The notes beneath the pieces are model-generated. The model did not search any database, was not told where the DNA came from, and was given only the letters and a program-made list of their open reading frames with translations. 64,000 bases of DNA from Peribacillus loiseleuriae (GTDB lineage: Bacteria; Bacillota; Bacilli; Bacillales; DSM-1321), in assembly GCF_001183985.1 (NCBI RefSeq), contig NZ_LFZW01000001.1, forward strand, positions 4,741,621-4,805,620. The letters are read 5' to 3'. This document shows positions 9,950 to 18,602 of the stretch, piece by piece. Positions within the stretch are counted from its first letter, which is position 1. Each line of letters starts with the position of its first letter. A program made the position numbers and the translations under genes.

Positions 9950-9988
9950 TATTTAGTCTTCATCTCTCTACTAGGCGCCAAAACGCAG

Positions 9989-10026
9989 AAAATGCTCTGC
10001 AAAGATATTTCTTTGCAGAGCATTTT
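9989..10026 (-). terminator. Terminator of the GDSL/SLH gene
   Basis: Perfect 16-bp stem AAAATGCTCTGCAAAG / CTTTGCAGAGCATTTT with loop ATATTT, about 40 bp after the stop of the minus-strand esterase gene. Confidence 0.85.
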
Positions 10027-10064
10027 GACTTATTAAAGTTTATGTCAGAACGTAACGATTAAAA

Positions 10065-11342
10065 TTATTTGTTGGCAGTATTCGCTTGAACTCTTGCCAG
10101 TACAACAGCAAACTGTGCTCGAGTCGTTGAGTCATTCACACCGAATTTACCATTTGTATATCCCAACATAATTTTGTTCTTTGTAATGGCATTGATATAC
10201 GGTGTTCCCCAATAGGATGCAGTGATGTCCTTGTAAAATGGTACTGGGCCGTCACTTTTTAATTGAAATGCAGTAGCAATCACCTTAGCCAATTGAGCAC
10301 GAGTTAACGGTGCATTGGGATTAAAGGATTCACTTTTTGTAAAAATCCCTGCTTCTGTAAGTTTTGCAACGGCCATATAAGCTGGATGAGTTTCTGGTAC
10401 ATCCTTATATCCAGGATTCGCAGGGATTGATTTCGTCATTGGGATACTGTTATATAGAATGGCCGCCACCTCTGCTCTTGTAATTGCCCATTCAGGATAG
10501 ATATTTCCCTTTTCATCTAGATGTAGGGCTTTATTGGCCAAAAGCAGATTTAATTCCTTTTCAGCCCAATGTCCCTTAGGAAGATCATTTGCCTTTGTCT
10601 TGGATTTGGCCATTGTCTCAATTAATGCATCACTCATTAATTTATATCCCTCTTCGTTCGGATGAATATTCTCAGGGTTCGGTAAATATTTCTTCGTGTC
10701 ATCGCCAAATGTATCATAGAGCGGTACAAATGTGGCATCTTTGGCTGTTGCTAATTGGATTGTTTGATTAAGTGTTTTCGTCAATTCAATAAGTTGTGGC
10801 TTTTGCTCATCAGAAAGGTATGGGAATGGAAAATAATAACCCAGGATATAAACAGCTGCATTTGGGTTAAGCTCTTTAATAGTTTGTAGAATCGTCATGT
10901 AGTTTTTAGCAAGAGTTTGAAGGGTTAGCTTTGCAGCATCAGGATCTAGGATGAGAATATTGTTCTCTGGGTCAGCCTTCGCAATTTTCAATAAATCATT
11001 CGCTCCGGCAGATATGGTGATTAGATTGGCCTGTTTAACCGCTTCTCTTAATTCTGATTTTGCTGTTAGATCACCCAAAACATTTTGCGTAGTGTAACCA
11101 GGAATCGCAAATTCTTTTGAGTATGCAGCAAGTAAACCTTGCTCTTTCAAATATTTGGCCGTCAAATCAGCGTATCCACTACTAATTCCTTTTTCAGGCG
11201 TCATACCAGCAGCTAATGAATCCCCTAACGCTAAATACTGTATCGGTTCAACGCTATTTGCTGATGCCGAAGGAACCACCAATCCCATTAATAAAGTAAA
11301 AACAAAGACTAAACTCCATGCTCTCTTTTTAAAATTTTTCAT
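10065..11342 (-). CDS. SGNH/GDSL esterase with C-terminal SLH domains
   Basis: 425 residues. Signal peptide (about 1-28, ...LVVPSASA). The SGNH hydrolase domain spans ~33-245: block I YLALGDSLAAG with the nucleophile Ser, ISAGANDLL (block III Asn) and IHPNEEGY (catalytic Asp/His block V). Three SLH repeats follow (about 255-425: LPKGHWAEKELN, YKDVPETHPAYM, YKDITASYWGTPY, with ITRAEVA, LTRAQLA and TTRAQFA). Members hydrolyse esters of lipids or acetylated sugars; the SLH repeats should hold this one on the cell wall, where a wall or EPS deacetylase role is plausible but unproven. Confidence 0.92.
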   Translation of the reverse strand: MKNFKKRAWSLVFVFTLLMGLVVPSASANSVEPIQYLALGDSLAAGMTPEKGISSGYADLTAKYLKEQGLLAAYSKEFAIPGYTTQNVLGDLTAKSELREAVKQANLITISAGANDLLKIAKADPENNILILDPDAAKLTLQTLAKNYMTILQTIKELNPNAAVYILGYYFPFPYLSDEQKPQLIELTKTLNQTIQLATAKDATFVPLYDTFGDDTKKYLPNPENIHPNEEGYKLMSDALIETMAKSKTKANDLPKGHWAEKELNLLLANKALHLDEKGNIYPEWAITRAEVAAILYNSIPMTKSIPANPGYKDVPETHPAYMAVAKLTEAGIFTKSESFNPNAPLTRAQLAKVIATAFQLKSDGPVPFYKDITASYWGTPYINAITKNKIMLGYTNGKFGVNDSTTRAQFAVVLARVQANTANK

Positions 11343-11697
11343 CGATGTACTCTCACTCCCCTTTTCATTTTGTAATCTAAAATTATATGTAAATCTAAAT
11401 CTTTACTTTATATGAAAATTACATGTTTGTAAATTGTGAATTTTAAAACAAATAACCCCGTATATCTATTTAATCTCCACAGTAAACCCAATTGGACAGG
11501 GTACTATAAAGTTTTTAATATTTAATTAGATAATTTTTACATAAAATATAGAAAATCATATTTTCTTAAAAAACAATAGTCACGACGCTTGGTACCTGAT
11601 TCTGCTTAAACCTTTTTTCCGTCAATTCCTTGCAGGTATTTGTTAAAATTTGCCGAAATATATAAGTAGAGTAAACAAAATAGTAGGAGGAGATTTT
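11343..11697. other. Divergent intergenic region, 355 bp
   Basis: AT-rich gap between the divergent esterase and copper-amine-oxidase-N genes. It presumably carries both promoters, but no convincing -35/-10 pair, operator or small gene could be read. Confidence 0.4.
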
Positions 11698-12876
11698 TTG
11701 AAACGTGTAGTCGTATGGACATTATTGGTAGCTTGTATTTTGATGCTTATTTCACCTTTTCAGGCATCTGCAGCAAGCCAAAAGGTGAAGGTTGTCATCG
11801 ATGGTGAAGTTTTGAAACTGGATGCTACACCATATATGAAGGATAATCGCGTGCTTGTTCCAATTCGCGGTGTATTTGAAAAACTTGGTCTGAAAGTAAA
11901 CTGGAATCAATCAGCTAAGACCGCAACGATTAAAAGTGATGATACAACCATTATGATGACGCTTGGTAAGAAGGACGTTCAAGTCAATGGAAAAACGACT
12001 AAAATAGATACAGCTGTGTCTATTAAGGAAAACAGATTGTTTGTTCCCGTCCGTTTTGTTATTGAGAATTCTGGAGCTAACGTAAAGTGGAGTCAAGCCG
12101 ATCAAACGGTATATGTAACAACAAACTCTGCTAAGGAAGCAGCAACAAAAGCATTCTTGAGTAAAGTTGCTCAAACAAAGATCAATAGCTTATCTACGAA
12201 CATGAAAATTAAACAGTCTATGAACTTTTTAGGTGAAAAGATCAATGCTGATATGAATCTCGATATGGATATGGTTCTTGATCCTCTTGGAATCTATCAA
12301 GTGATGTCCATGGCGATTGATGAACTTGGTGATGAAAAAATAACGACAAAATCATATCTCACAAAGGATGGATTTTATGTCCATGATTCGGCTAATGATC
12401 AATGGATAAAATATGATGATCAGATGGTGAATGAGTTACTCAATCTATCAGACTATCAAATGAATCCAACTGCACAGTTTGAAGTCATGCAACGTTATTA
12501 TAAAGATGTGAAAGTAATTGAGAAGAACAATACGTACGAATTGCATGCCTCTCTATCAGGCGAGGGATTCCAAGAATTACTGAATGAAATTTTAAACTTA
12601 TCTGGATTAGGAATTGGGGAAGACCTCTTTGCGGGCATTGAGATGTCAATTAAAAAGATGGAGATGGTTACGATCCTTGATAAAAAAACCCTTTACCCAT
12701 TGTCAGGTTCAATGGAGTCTGATATGACGTTGGCTGTTGATGGAGAGAAGATGAACATTGTTCAAGAAGTAGAATACTCCTACTCAAACATCAACAAACT
12801 AAAAGCTATTACCATTCCACAAGAAGTCATTGATAAAGCCGTTCCATTTAAGGAAATTTACCCAGAGCTTGAATAG
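11698..12876 (+). CDS. Secreted copper-amine-oxidase N-domain protein
   Basis: 392 residues. The longest frame begins earlier, but the start is best at TTG 11698, placed after AGGAGGAG; this gives a clean signal peptide (MKRVVVWTLLVACILMLISP, cleavage after ASA). Residues ~30-125 are the copper-amine-oxidase N-like fold, a stalk domain common in Bacillales surface proteins (VVIDGEVLKL... RVLVPIRGVFEKLG... LFVPVRFVIE). The C-terminal part (~150-392) resembles the lipoprotein-like DUF6612 type (YLTKDGFYVHD, DQWIKYD). No active-site residues of an amine oxidase are expected or seen. Surface or stress role unknown. Confidence 0.85.
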   Translation: MKRVVVWTLLVACILMLISPFQASAASQKVKVVIDGEVLKLDATPYMKDNRVLVPIRGVFEKLGLKVNWNQSAKTATIKSDDTTIMMTLGKKDVQVNGKTTKIDTAVSIKENRLFVPVRFVIENSGANVKWSQADQTVYVTTNSAKEAATKAFLSKVAQTKINSLSTNMKIKQSMNFLGEKINADMNLDMDMVLDPLGIYQVMSMAIDELGDEKITTKSYLTKDGFYVHDSANDQWIKYDDQMVNELLNLSDYQMNPTAQFEVMQRYYKDVKVIEKNNTYELHASLSGEGFQELLNEILNLSGLGIGEDLFAGIEMSIKKMEMVTILDKKTLYPLSGSMESDMTLAVDGEKMNIVQEVEYSYSNINKLKAITIPQEVIDKAVPFKEIYPELE

Positions 12877-12895
12877 AAGTTTGGAAGTTCATGAA

Positions 12896-12932
12896 AGGCA
12901 GGAGGCTATTCATTTAGCCTTCTGTCTTTTTT
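12896..12932 (+). terminator. Terminator
   Basis: Stem GGCAGGAGGCT / AGCCTTCTGTC (two G-T pairs) with a short loop and a following TTTTTT run, 20 bp after the stop. Confidence 0.8.
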
Positions 12933-13021
12933 CTAATCTATTGAAACATATAATTTATTTTCCACATAACTAATGAATGAGGGAAAATGCGATTAAACAA
13001 AGCAAATGGCTTGATGGCATT

Positions 13022-13669
13022 CTATCGACCAAACAACTTTCTGCAGATATTACTTGTAAGATTCATTTTTAATAGGGGAACCTTCGCGGGGAATTGAGCG
13101 TTATACTCATCAGGGGCCCATTTAGCCTCTAACAACCTTCTTACGTTTTCGTCATCTTGCATAATCTTCTCTACATCGAAAACAACTGGAATAAGAGCCG
13201 TACTAGATCCGATGAGTGCTTCGCCTTTTTGCTCCACACCTAAACCAAAGGAAATTCGTAACATCCTGAAAAATCGCTTTTCTATTAATGCGATATAATA
13301 TTTAGGACTATGCCTTTTAGCATGGTCATAGAATACATGCATAAAGTTCTCGAAATACCCTTGGCGATGATAGTCTTTATGAAGGCATAGTTTATCAATT
13401 TCCCAAATTCGATTTTGGTTTACCGCTATCTCTTCGTCGAATGAAAAAGGAAAACGGCCTTCTACGGTACTGTCTGGATTTGTTGGGTCATATGGGATGA
13501 ATTCGATTGTTCCAATCACCTTTTTTTGCTTATTAGGCAATAATAAATTGTATCGGATACCACTTTTCGCATACGGGTCATTGTACCACCCATACATGTC
13601 ACAAAAATATTCCCAAGTATCTTCAAATTCTTTTTGTTGACGAGATGACTTTACTATTTTAAACATCAT
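13022..13669 (-). CDS. GNAT-type N-acyltransferase at the end of lasso locus 1
   Basis: 215 residues. The core WEIDKLCLHKDYHRQGYFEN carries the acyl-CoA binding signature of GNAT enzymes (LCLHKDYHRQG). The preceding strands (RYNLLLPNKQKKVIGTIEFI) and the long C-terminal part resemble the FeeM/LuxI-like N-acyl amino acid synthase branch more than a simple acetyltransferase. It lies 100 bp downstream of precursor A1 on the same strand and is the last gene of the locus. Acetylation of lasso peptides by a clustered GNAT is known elsewhere (albusnodin), so tailoring of the Lys-rich A1 core or self-resistance is possible. An unrelated role cannot be excluded. Confidence 0.7.
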   Translation of the reverse strand: MMFKIVKSSRQQKEFEDTWEYFCDMYGWYNDPYAKSGIRYNLLLPNKQKKVIGTIEFIPYDPTNPDSTVEGRFPFSFDEEIAVNQNRIWEIDKLCLHKDYHRQGYFENFMHVFYDHAKRHSPKYYIALIEKRFFRMLRISFGLGVEQKGEALIGSSTALIPVVFDVEKIMQDDENVRRLLEAKWAPDEYNAQFPAKVPLLKMNLTSNICRKLFGR

Positions 13670-13770
13670 TTCAGACCACCCTATACTGCCATGTGTTTGC
13701 TAATTTTCACGAAATTATTAGAAAACCCCTATACTATATTTCTCGCATAAGGGCCATTTATTTATCTTCA

Positions 13771-13902
13771 TTAGCTCCCCAAATCTGAACCCAGACCTGA
13801 ATCTCCCTGACCTGGTTTTTCTTGTTCAGGTGGCTTCCACCCCTTCATCGTCATACTGATAGTAAGTACTTCTAATTCAGGCTTTTTCCATTCTTTTTTC
13901 AT
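13771..13902 (-). CDS. Lasso peptide precursor A1 (paeninodin-like leader)
   Basis: 43 codons, preceded by GAGGAG nine bases before ATG. The protein begins MKKEWKKPELEVLTISMTM. The leader has the RRE-binding signature of this family (aromatic-x-x-Pro-x-Leu: W5, P8, L10) and the conserved Thr at -2 (T18) before the cut. The predicted core begins KGWKPPEQE, giving E7 or E9 as ring acceptor, and ends DLGS. Lys at core position 1 is unusual (Gly, Ala, Ser or Cys is the norm); cleavage after Lys would instead give a Gly1-Glu8 ring but move Thr to -3. The C-terminal Ser fits modification by the HPr-kinase-like enzyme of the locus. Rich in Gly, Pro and acidic residues. Confidence 0.85.
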   Translation of the reverse strand: MKKEWKKPELEVLTISMTMKGWKPPEQEKPGQGDSGLGSDLGS

Positions 13903-14055
13903 AGTCTCTTTATCTCCTCTTATAGATTTTTAGTTTTACTGACTTTGATTTGTTTTAGGAACACATTGACTACACGTAGATCAATATCCCCTTTTCAAAT
14001 TTAAATAGTAGCACCTCCCTCAGTTCATGAATGATATGAAAGAAACAGTACGGTT

Positions 14056-15852
14056 TCATCGAATAACCTCCATCTGCCTCCCTAAAAGCTTACTAAACAT
14101 CTTACTTTTTTCCTGTGAAAGCTGGTTGAATCCACCTTGTTGAATGATTTCACCTTGTTCTAGAACAATTACTTGGTCCGCATTCCGGATGGTCGATAAA
14201 CGGTGCGCAATGACAAGAATGGTCATCTTCCCTTTTAATCGATCTAATGCTTCTTGTATTTTGCCTTCACTTTCTGTATCAAGCGCACTAGTTGCTTCAT
14301 CCAGCACAAGGATAGACGGCTTTCTCAAGATAGCCCTTGCCAATACGAGCCGCTGTCTTTCTCCCCCAGAAAGCTTGATTCCACGATCACCTATAAGGGA
14401 ATCGAGACCATTAGGGAGCCTGCTTACAAATTCGGCAGCCGAGGCAAATTCTAATGCTTCCCATATCTTTTCTTCACTTGCATCCGGCATAACTAACAGC
14501 AAATTTTCACGTATACTGGCATTAAACAAAAAAGGATCTTGTGGAACATAGCTGATGGCCCGCCTTAATGATAGTAAATTATCTTTCGTTAGCGGGGTTT
14601 CATCGATGAAAACCTGACCTTCCTCCGGTTGGTTCAGACCCATAAGCAAATCAATTAAGGTACTTTTCCCTGCACCCGATCGCCCAACAAAGGCCGTCAT
14701 CTGATTCACAGGAATGCTCACATTGATATCTTTCAAAGCATATGTTGGGCCGTCTTTGTTATAGCGAAAAGAGACATTTCTACATTCAAGGCTTTTTACC
14801 ATCTCAATCGGTTTAATCATTTCATCCACTTGCTTTTCAAATTCTGTAGAATTTAAACATTTCGTTTGAAGGGACTTCACAGCTTTAAATGACGGCAGTG
14901 TTGTCGCAATTTGTTCCAAGGAAGCCTGAATACCGGCTACTCTCGGCCACAGTCGTGAGAATATTACAATAATTAGCATTAGTTGACCAGCTTGAGCATG
15001 GAACATCTTTACCGCGATTAGAATGAAAAGAGCCATTAATAGAGCAGATGCGATTTTATAATATAATTGCGAGGTTGTCTTCAATTTCGTATATTCTACT
15101 TGCTCTTGCTCCATTTTCTTCGTTATAGATTGGAACCATCCCACTCTTGACTCTTCTAGCGTATTGCTTTTAATATCTTTAATCCCGTTTATTTGATCCG
15201 TAATCCCAGCAAGATAGCTTCTACCTAATTCAAAGTTTCTGCTTCCAAGCGCTAGCGACTTCTTTAGAAAATTACGATTTAAAAAAACGATAAATACACC
15301 ACACAGTAAAACAAAGGCCGTGATACTAGATGATAACCAAAAAGCGAGACCTATCTGGATGAGAGTAAAAATGAGTGAAGACATAAATTGTAAAAAAGCA
15401 CTTGTCCCTCCACTCGTACGGGTTACTTCTGTTAATAATAGGTTAATAAGATCTGATTTTCTATTTTTAATGAAGAAATCCCAATTTGAATGAAGCACAG
15501 CCCCATACGTTTCTACACGAACATGCCTTAAAAAACCATTTTGAATTATCGCATTTCGAATCGTGATTTTCCTTTCCACAAGATTATGAGAAATGACGAT
15601 TAAGATATAAAATCCCAGAATAAGTGGTAAACCTACGGAAGCAGGGATATCTTGCAAGAAGCCAAACACATTTGCAATAGATGATCCCTCTAATCCCAAA
15701 TTTACAATGCCACTCATACTAATCATTGGGATTAATAATAAAATGCCGATACCATCCAATAATCCGACCACCGTCATCGCTACAAGGTTTATATAGAGAA
15801 CTTTCCCAGCGTATGAATGTATTTGTTTTAAAAAGTATAAAATATCTTTCAA
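14056..15852 (-). CDS. ABC exporter (lasso peptide transporter D)
   Basis: 598 residues from a TTG after GGGGGA. The fused membrane domain (about 1-320, six hydrophobic segments) and nucleotide-binding domain (about 350-598) show Walker A GRSGAGKST (~390), signature LSGGERQRL (~494), Walker B ILVLDEATSALD and the H-loop IAHRLST. This is the half-size, type I exporter that moves mature lasso peptides out and gives self-immunity. It has no N-terminal C39 peptidase, consistent with leader removal by B2. It is the only exporter in either lasso locus and would have to serve both products. Confidence 0.9.
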   Translation of the reverse strand: MKDILYFLKQIHSYAGKVLYINLVAMTVVGLLDGIGILLLIPMISMSGIVNLGLEGSSIANVFGFLQDIPASVGLPLILGFYILIVISHNLVERKITIRNAIIQNGFLRHVRVETYGAVLHSNWDFFIKNRKSDLINLLLTEVTRTSGGTSAFLQFMSSLIFTLIQIGLAFWLSSSITAFVLLCGVFIVFLNRNFLKKSLALGSRNFELGRSYLAGITDQINGIKDIKSNTLEESRVGWFQSITKKMEQEQVEYTKLKTTSQLYYKIASALLMALFILIAVKMFHAQAGQLMLIIVIFSRLWPRVAGIQASLEQIATTLPSFKAVKSLQTKCLNSTEFEKQVDEMIKPIEMVKSLECRNVSFRYNKDGPTYALKDINVSIPVNQMTAFVGRSGAGKSTLIDLLMGLNQPEEGQVFIDETPLTKDNLLSLRRAISYVPQDPFLFNASIRENLLLVMPDASEEKIWEALEFASAAEFVSRLPNGLDSLIGDRGIKLSGGERQRLVLARAILRKPSILVLDEATSALDTESEGKIQEALDRLKGKMTILVIAHRLSTIRNADQVIVLEQGEIIQQGGFNQLSQEKSKMFSKLLGRQMEVIR

Positions 15853-16345
15853 GATTGAATCCCCCTAAGGTAACGCTGGTTTTCCTTGTCTTTCGCTAAA
15901 TCCATCCATACAAGCCATAAAGAAAAATAAGGAAAGGGCTTTTGATAATGGTATTTCCTAGTTTCCTCAGTAAGGAATAAACATTTCACCCAGCTATTTT
16001 CTTTGTATGAAGGACATGGGGACAGGTCTACGTGACTTATTAATATAGCCAATCTACTTAGCGGGTATACTTATTTTATCGAGAAAGCATCCGAAATTCT
16101 GGCTCCGTACCGCCACCATTTTGATTAGGCGAGTGTAGTGTGATAAATGGTATTTCCTTCATAGTAACTGGTAGCGTTTTAACGCCATTTAGGTTTTGCA
16201 GGTAAATCCAAATAGACAAGATAATACATGGCAAACTTCATAAATAATTCCCAATCATCTTCCATATATTAAATACCTTGTTTTTTTTGGACACGATCGC
16301 CATTTTCTTCAAAGGAAATAGACTTCAACTGGAAATTTAATAGAT
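15853..16345 (-). pseudogene. Decayed gene between B2 and the exporter
   Basis: No full frame exists, but protein-like pieces follow one another with frameshifts and stops on the minus strand: LKSISFEENGDRVQKKQGI, then MEDDWELFMKFAMYYLVYLD, then VTMKEIPFITLHSPNQNGGG, then a 67-codon piece (15849-16052) with SHVDLSPCPSYKEN and PFPYFSLWLVWMDLAKDKEN. The pieces are not recognisably kinase, cyclase or nucleotidyltransferase. An accessory gene of the lasso operon has been inactivated here; its family was not recognised. Confidence 0.6.
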
Positions 16346-16351
16346 AGAAAG

Positions 16352-16831
16352 CTAGCCACCACTTTTTTCTTCCACCTTATTATCGTTCATTTCTTTGGCG
16401 AATTTAGCAACTACTGTAAACTTAGACATCCCTTCTGATCCAGATATGTAGAAAGTTCCGCTGCGAAGCCAGGCATGGGCAATTAACCCGGTTTCATCTT
16501 TGGAAGTACCTAGGTACAATGTACTCTCAATCTTCCTCTTCTCCAACATTTTCATTCCTGCGATTGCTTTCACAAAGCACTCACTCTCCCAAAAGGTATA
16601 GCGACTCATCATATGAATTGCATCAGACACGCTTTGTAAAATTTCCTTATTCAATTCATTCTTTATAAAGGGTGTTTCAACCATCTGTTCACCTAATGAT
16701 GGCGCTACCTTTGAAAACGCTAAACGTTTAAGATACCGAGCCCAAGCTAAATACAGATAAGCTTCGATCAACATCCATTTTGTTTGACCATTGACATGGT
16801 AGAACGAGAGAACTTTCCTCAACATCTTCAT
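16352..16831 (-). CDS. Lasso peptide leader protease B2 (transglutaminase-like)
   Basis: About 159 residues from ATG 16831, which follows AGGTGG; an in-frame GTG at 16840 is less likely. It has the B2 core: ESECFVKAIAGMKMLEKRKI with the catalytic Cys (about 85), TLYLGTSKDE, and AHAWLRSG with the catalytic His (about 120). The family removes the leader two residues after the conserved Thr, using a transglutaminase-type cysteine protease fold, in concert with B1. It is the only B2 in the window, so processing of precursor A2 (37 kb away) would depend on it. Confidence 0.92.
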   Translation of the reverse strand: MKMLRKVLSFYHVNGQTKWMLIEAYLYLAWARYLKRLAFSKVAPSLGEQMVETPFIKNELNKEILQSVSDAIHMMSRYTFWESECFVKAIAGMKMLEKRKIESTLYLGTSKDETGLIAHAWLRSGTFYISGSEGMSKFTVVAKFAKEMNDNKVEEKSGG

Positions 16832-16853
16832 TTTTACCACCTAGATTGAAAAA

Positions 16854-17159
16854 TCATGAACGGTCCATATCTTCCATTTGAATTAAATCTTCATCTTGCA
16901 ACTTAGCAATAAACGCAATAACTTGTTCTTCACACACCGTTTGGTCTACATCGTAAATAGAGCAAAGGGTTGATACCAAACTTTGAATCGAAATAGGCTC
17001 CTTCATTAACTCCCAAATTTCTCCTCCCATTTCACCCAGATTATAGTACTTCCCATTTTGTATACTTAGCATTACTTTTTCCCCGTCCATATCACTTACA
17101 ATATTCCCTTGCCCTTGGCTCACCATTTGATTTATTGAGATTATTTCAATTTGATTCAT
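16854..17159 (-). CDS. Lasso peptide RRE protein B1 (PqqD-like)
   Basis: 101 residues. PqqD-like RiPP recognition element: winged-helix features DMDGEKVMLSIQNGKYYNLG and GGEIWELMKEPISIQSLV, ending in an acidic helix (VIAFIAKLQDEDLIQMEDMD). B1 binds the leader (aromatic-x-x-Pro-x-Leu) and presents it to B2. The gene overlaps the kinase gene by 14 bp, with AGGAGG inside the kinase 3' end, and is followed after 22 bp by B2, so K-B1-B2 is translationally coupled. Only copy in the window. Confidence 0.93.
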   Translation of the reverse strand: MNQIEIISINQMVSQGQGNIVSDMDGEKVMLSIQNGKYYNLGEMGGEIWELMKEPISIQSLVSTLCSIYDVDQTVCEEQVIAFIAKLQDEDLIQMEDMDRS

Positions 17160-18090
17160 AGAGTATATCCTCCTTCTTAATAGTCATTAACATTAACTCT
17201 GCTAATTCATGAGCGGTAAAACGGGAAATTGGTCGTCTTAATTGATAAAGGTTCATTTTATTCACTATTTTGGCTGAAGTGTTAAAGTGCCAATCCATCA
17301 ATCCTGAATCCCCAATAAAAAAATTGCGATAAGTATGGCGGTACAAGGTCAAGAATCGTTCCATTTTTTTTATCGGATGAAGTGTGACTTTCTGGTCTTC
17401 TACTTTAACGATTTCAAAAATACCTGCAAGTGGCATAGGCTCACTTGCAAATTGGGCAGCGACAGGAATCGCAAACTTGTTTTCCCTTTTAATAATTGGC
17501 TGATAATTTCTGGAGTCCATTCCAAACTGATCTAAACTTTCCATCCACAGTTTTTGTTGCGGATAAGCTGGCGTTACAATTGGGATACAATCTGATGAAA
17601 GGGTTACTGGAATAACATCATCACTAAGAAGTTGATACCCTCTGTTTAAAAAGGCGGAAGCTAAAGTAGATTTACCAGCACCAGAGTCTCCTACGATGGC
17701 ATATGCCTTTCCATCTATGGCAATCGCACTACCGTGTAATGGTAGGATTTTTCTTTGCATTAATGCAGCTCCCATGCATGTACCGAGGAGGTAAAGACGG
17801 ATTTGATCTTCTTGGGCATTCACCATAGGCGAAACGATAATCCGATTGCCATCTTGAATTAAATAAATAGCTACCCCCTGAACCATGAACATACAAACGT
17901 TTTCTTTTATTAGAAAATATCTATTGGATTCAGCCTCTACTTCCCATCTTTTTGTCAGGTCAGCGATTTCAACTACGATATCAATGTCTTTATTTTCTAG
18001 CTTTATTTTCTGTGTTTCTGGTAGGTCTATTTCACTAGAAATATGTAGCCCAAAAGCTTTGTATACGACTTTTTTCATCGTTGCAGTCAT
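17146..18090 (-). CDS. HPr kinase-like lasso peptide kinase K
   Basis: 314 residues; GGAGAGG precedes ATG. HprK-C-type fold with Walker A AIVGDSGAGKST (about 135-145), LSDDVIPVTL and PAYPQQKLWM. In paeninodin-type pathways (PadeK, ThcoK) this enzyme phosphorylates the side chain of the C-terminal Ser of the precursor; both precursors in this window end in Ser. First gene of locus 1; an operator-like palindrome overlaps its promoter region. A decayed second copy lies in locus 2. Confidence 0.92.
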   Translation of the reverse strand: MTATMKKVVYKAFGLHISSEIDLPETQKIKLENKDIDIVVEIADLTKRWEVEAESNRYFLIKENVCMFMVQGVAIYLIQDGNRIIVSPMVNAQEDQIRLYLLGTCMGAALMQRKILPLHGSAIAIDGKAYAIVGDSGAGKSTLASAFLNRGYQLLSDDVIPVTLSSDCIPIVTPAYPQQKLWMESLDQFGMDSRNYQPIIKRENKFAIPVAAQFASEPMPLAGIFEIVKVEDQKVTLHPIKKMERFLTLYRHTYRNFFIGDSGLMDWHFNTSAKIVNKMNLYQLRRPISRFTAHELAELMLMTIKKEDILYESN

Positions 18091-18163
18091 CTAGCACCTC
18101 TCCATGATATGTTGTATTCATTTCATTATCGCATCTATTAAATTGTAAGCAGAGCAGCTTTTC

Positions 18164-18179
18164 GTTCGTTATAAAGAAT
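18164..18179. promoter_or_regulatory. SinR-type operator candidate, lasso locus 1 promoter
   Basis: GTTCGTTATAAAGAAT, two mismatches from the EPS promoter operator GTTCATTATAAAGAAC. On the minus strand it directly follows and overlaps a TATAAT box (18178-18183), about 75 bp before the kinase ATG, a position suited to repression. Confidence 0.6.
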
Positions 18180-18250
18180 TATAAGTGTAAAAAAATAGAA
18201 TTTACACAAAGGTTAAACAGCCAATAATCCTGCGATTAAACTTTAATTAA

Positions 18251-18266
18251 ATTCTTTATATAGAAC
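18251..18266. promoter_or_regulatory. SinR-type operator candidate, upstream site of locus 1
   Basis: ATTCTTTATATAGAAC, one base from a perfect GTTC-N8-GAAC palindrome and identical at 15 of 16 bases to the reverse complement of the site in front of the locus 2 cyclase gene (55952-55967). It lies in the 500-bp gap between the kinase gene and the divergent beta-helix gene and could act on either. Confidence 0.6.
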
Positions 18267-18269
18267 TAT

Positions 18270-18602
18270 ATGACTAAAAATTATCATTTTAAGGATGTCT
18301 TGTCAATGCCTTTTTTATTAATATAGTTCTTTAATCTTCTTGACAGAGTTCTATGATACGAGTCCCCAAGTATCACAACAAGATTTAGTTAGTTTATCCT
18401 TAATTTCACCTTCCGCCAAAGTCTTTTTCGCTAAAGCAATTCCACACCCGCCAATCTGCAATAAAATGTGCTAATTGCAATTTAACAAATTGATGAAAAT
18501 GAACATATACTAGCTTATAAATTTAATAATTACTTTGAAAAAAGGATGAGATATTTGATATTCGAAACTCTTTAATCGTAAAAAAGAAGGGGATGCAAAT
18601 TG
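18270..18602. other. Upstream region of the beta-helix gene
   Basis: Non-coding. It contains a further isolated GTTCTTT heptamer (18326-18332) and a TTGACA (18340-18345) without a -10 box at normal distance. AGAAGGGG precedes the plus-strand start. No gene seen. Confidence 0.4.

Noticed and set aside
17146-18090. HPr kinase/phosphorylase of carbon catabolite control
   Set aside because: Low resemblance outside the P-loop region and tight coupling to B1 and B2; it fits the lasso kinase branch.
18340-18358. TTGACA followed by TATGAT as a promoter for the beta-helix gene
   Set aside because: The spacing is only 7 bp, far from the 16-18 needed.
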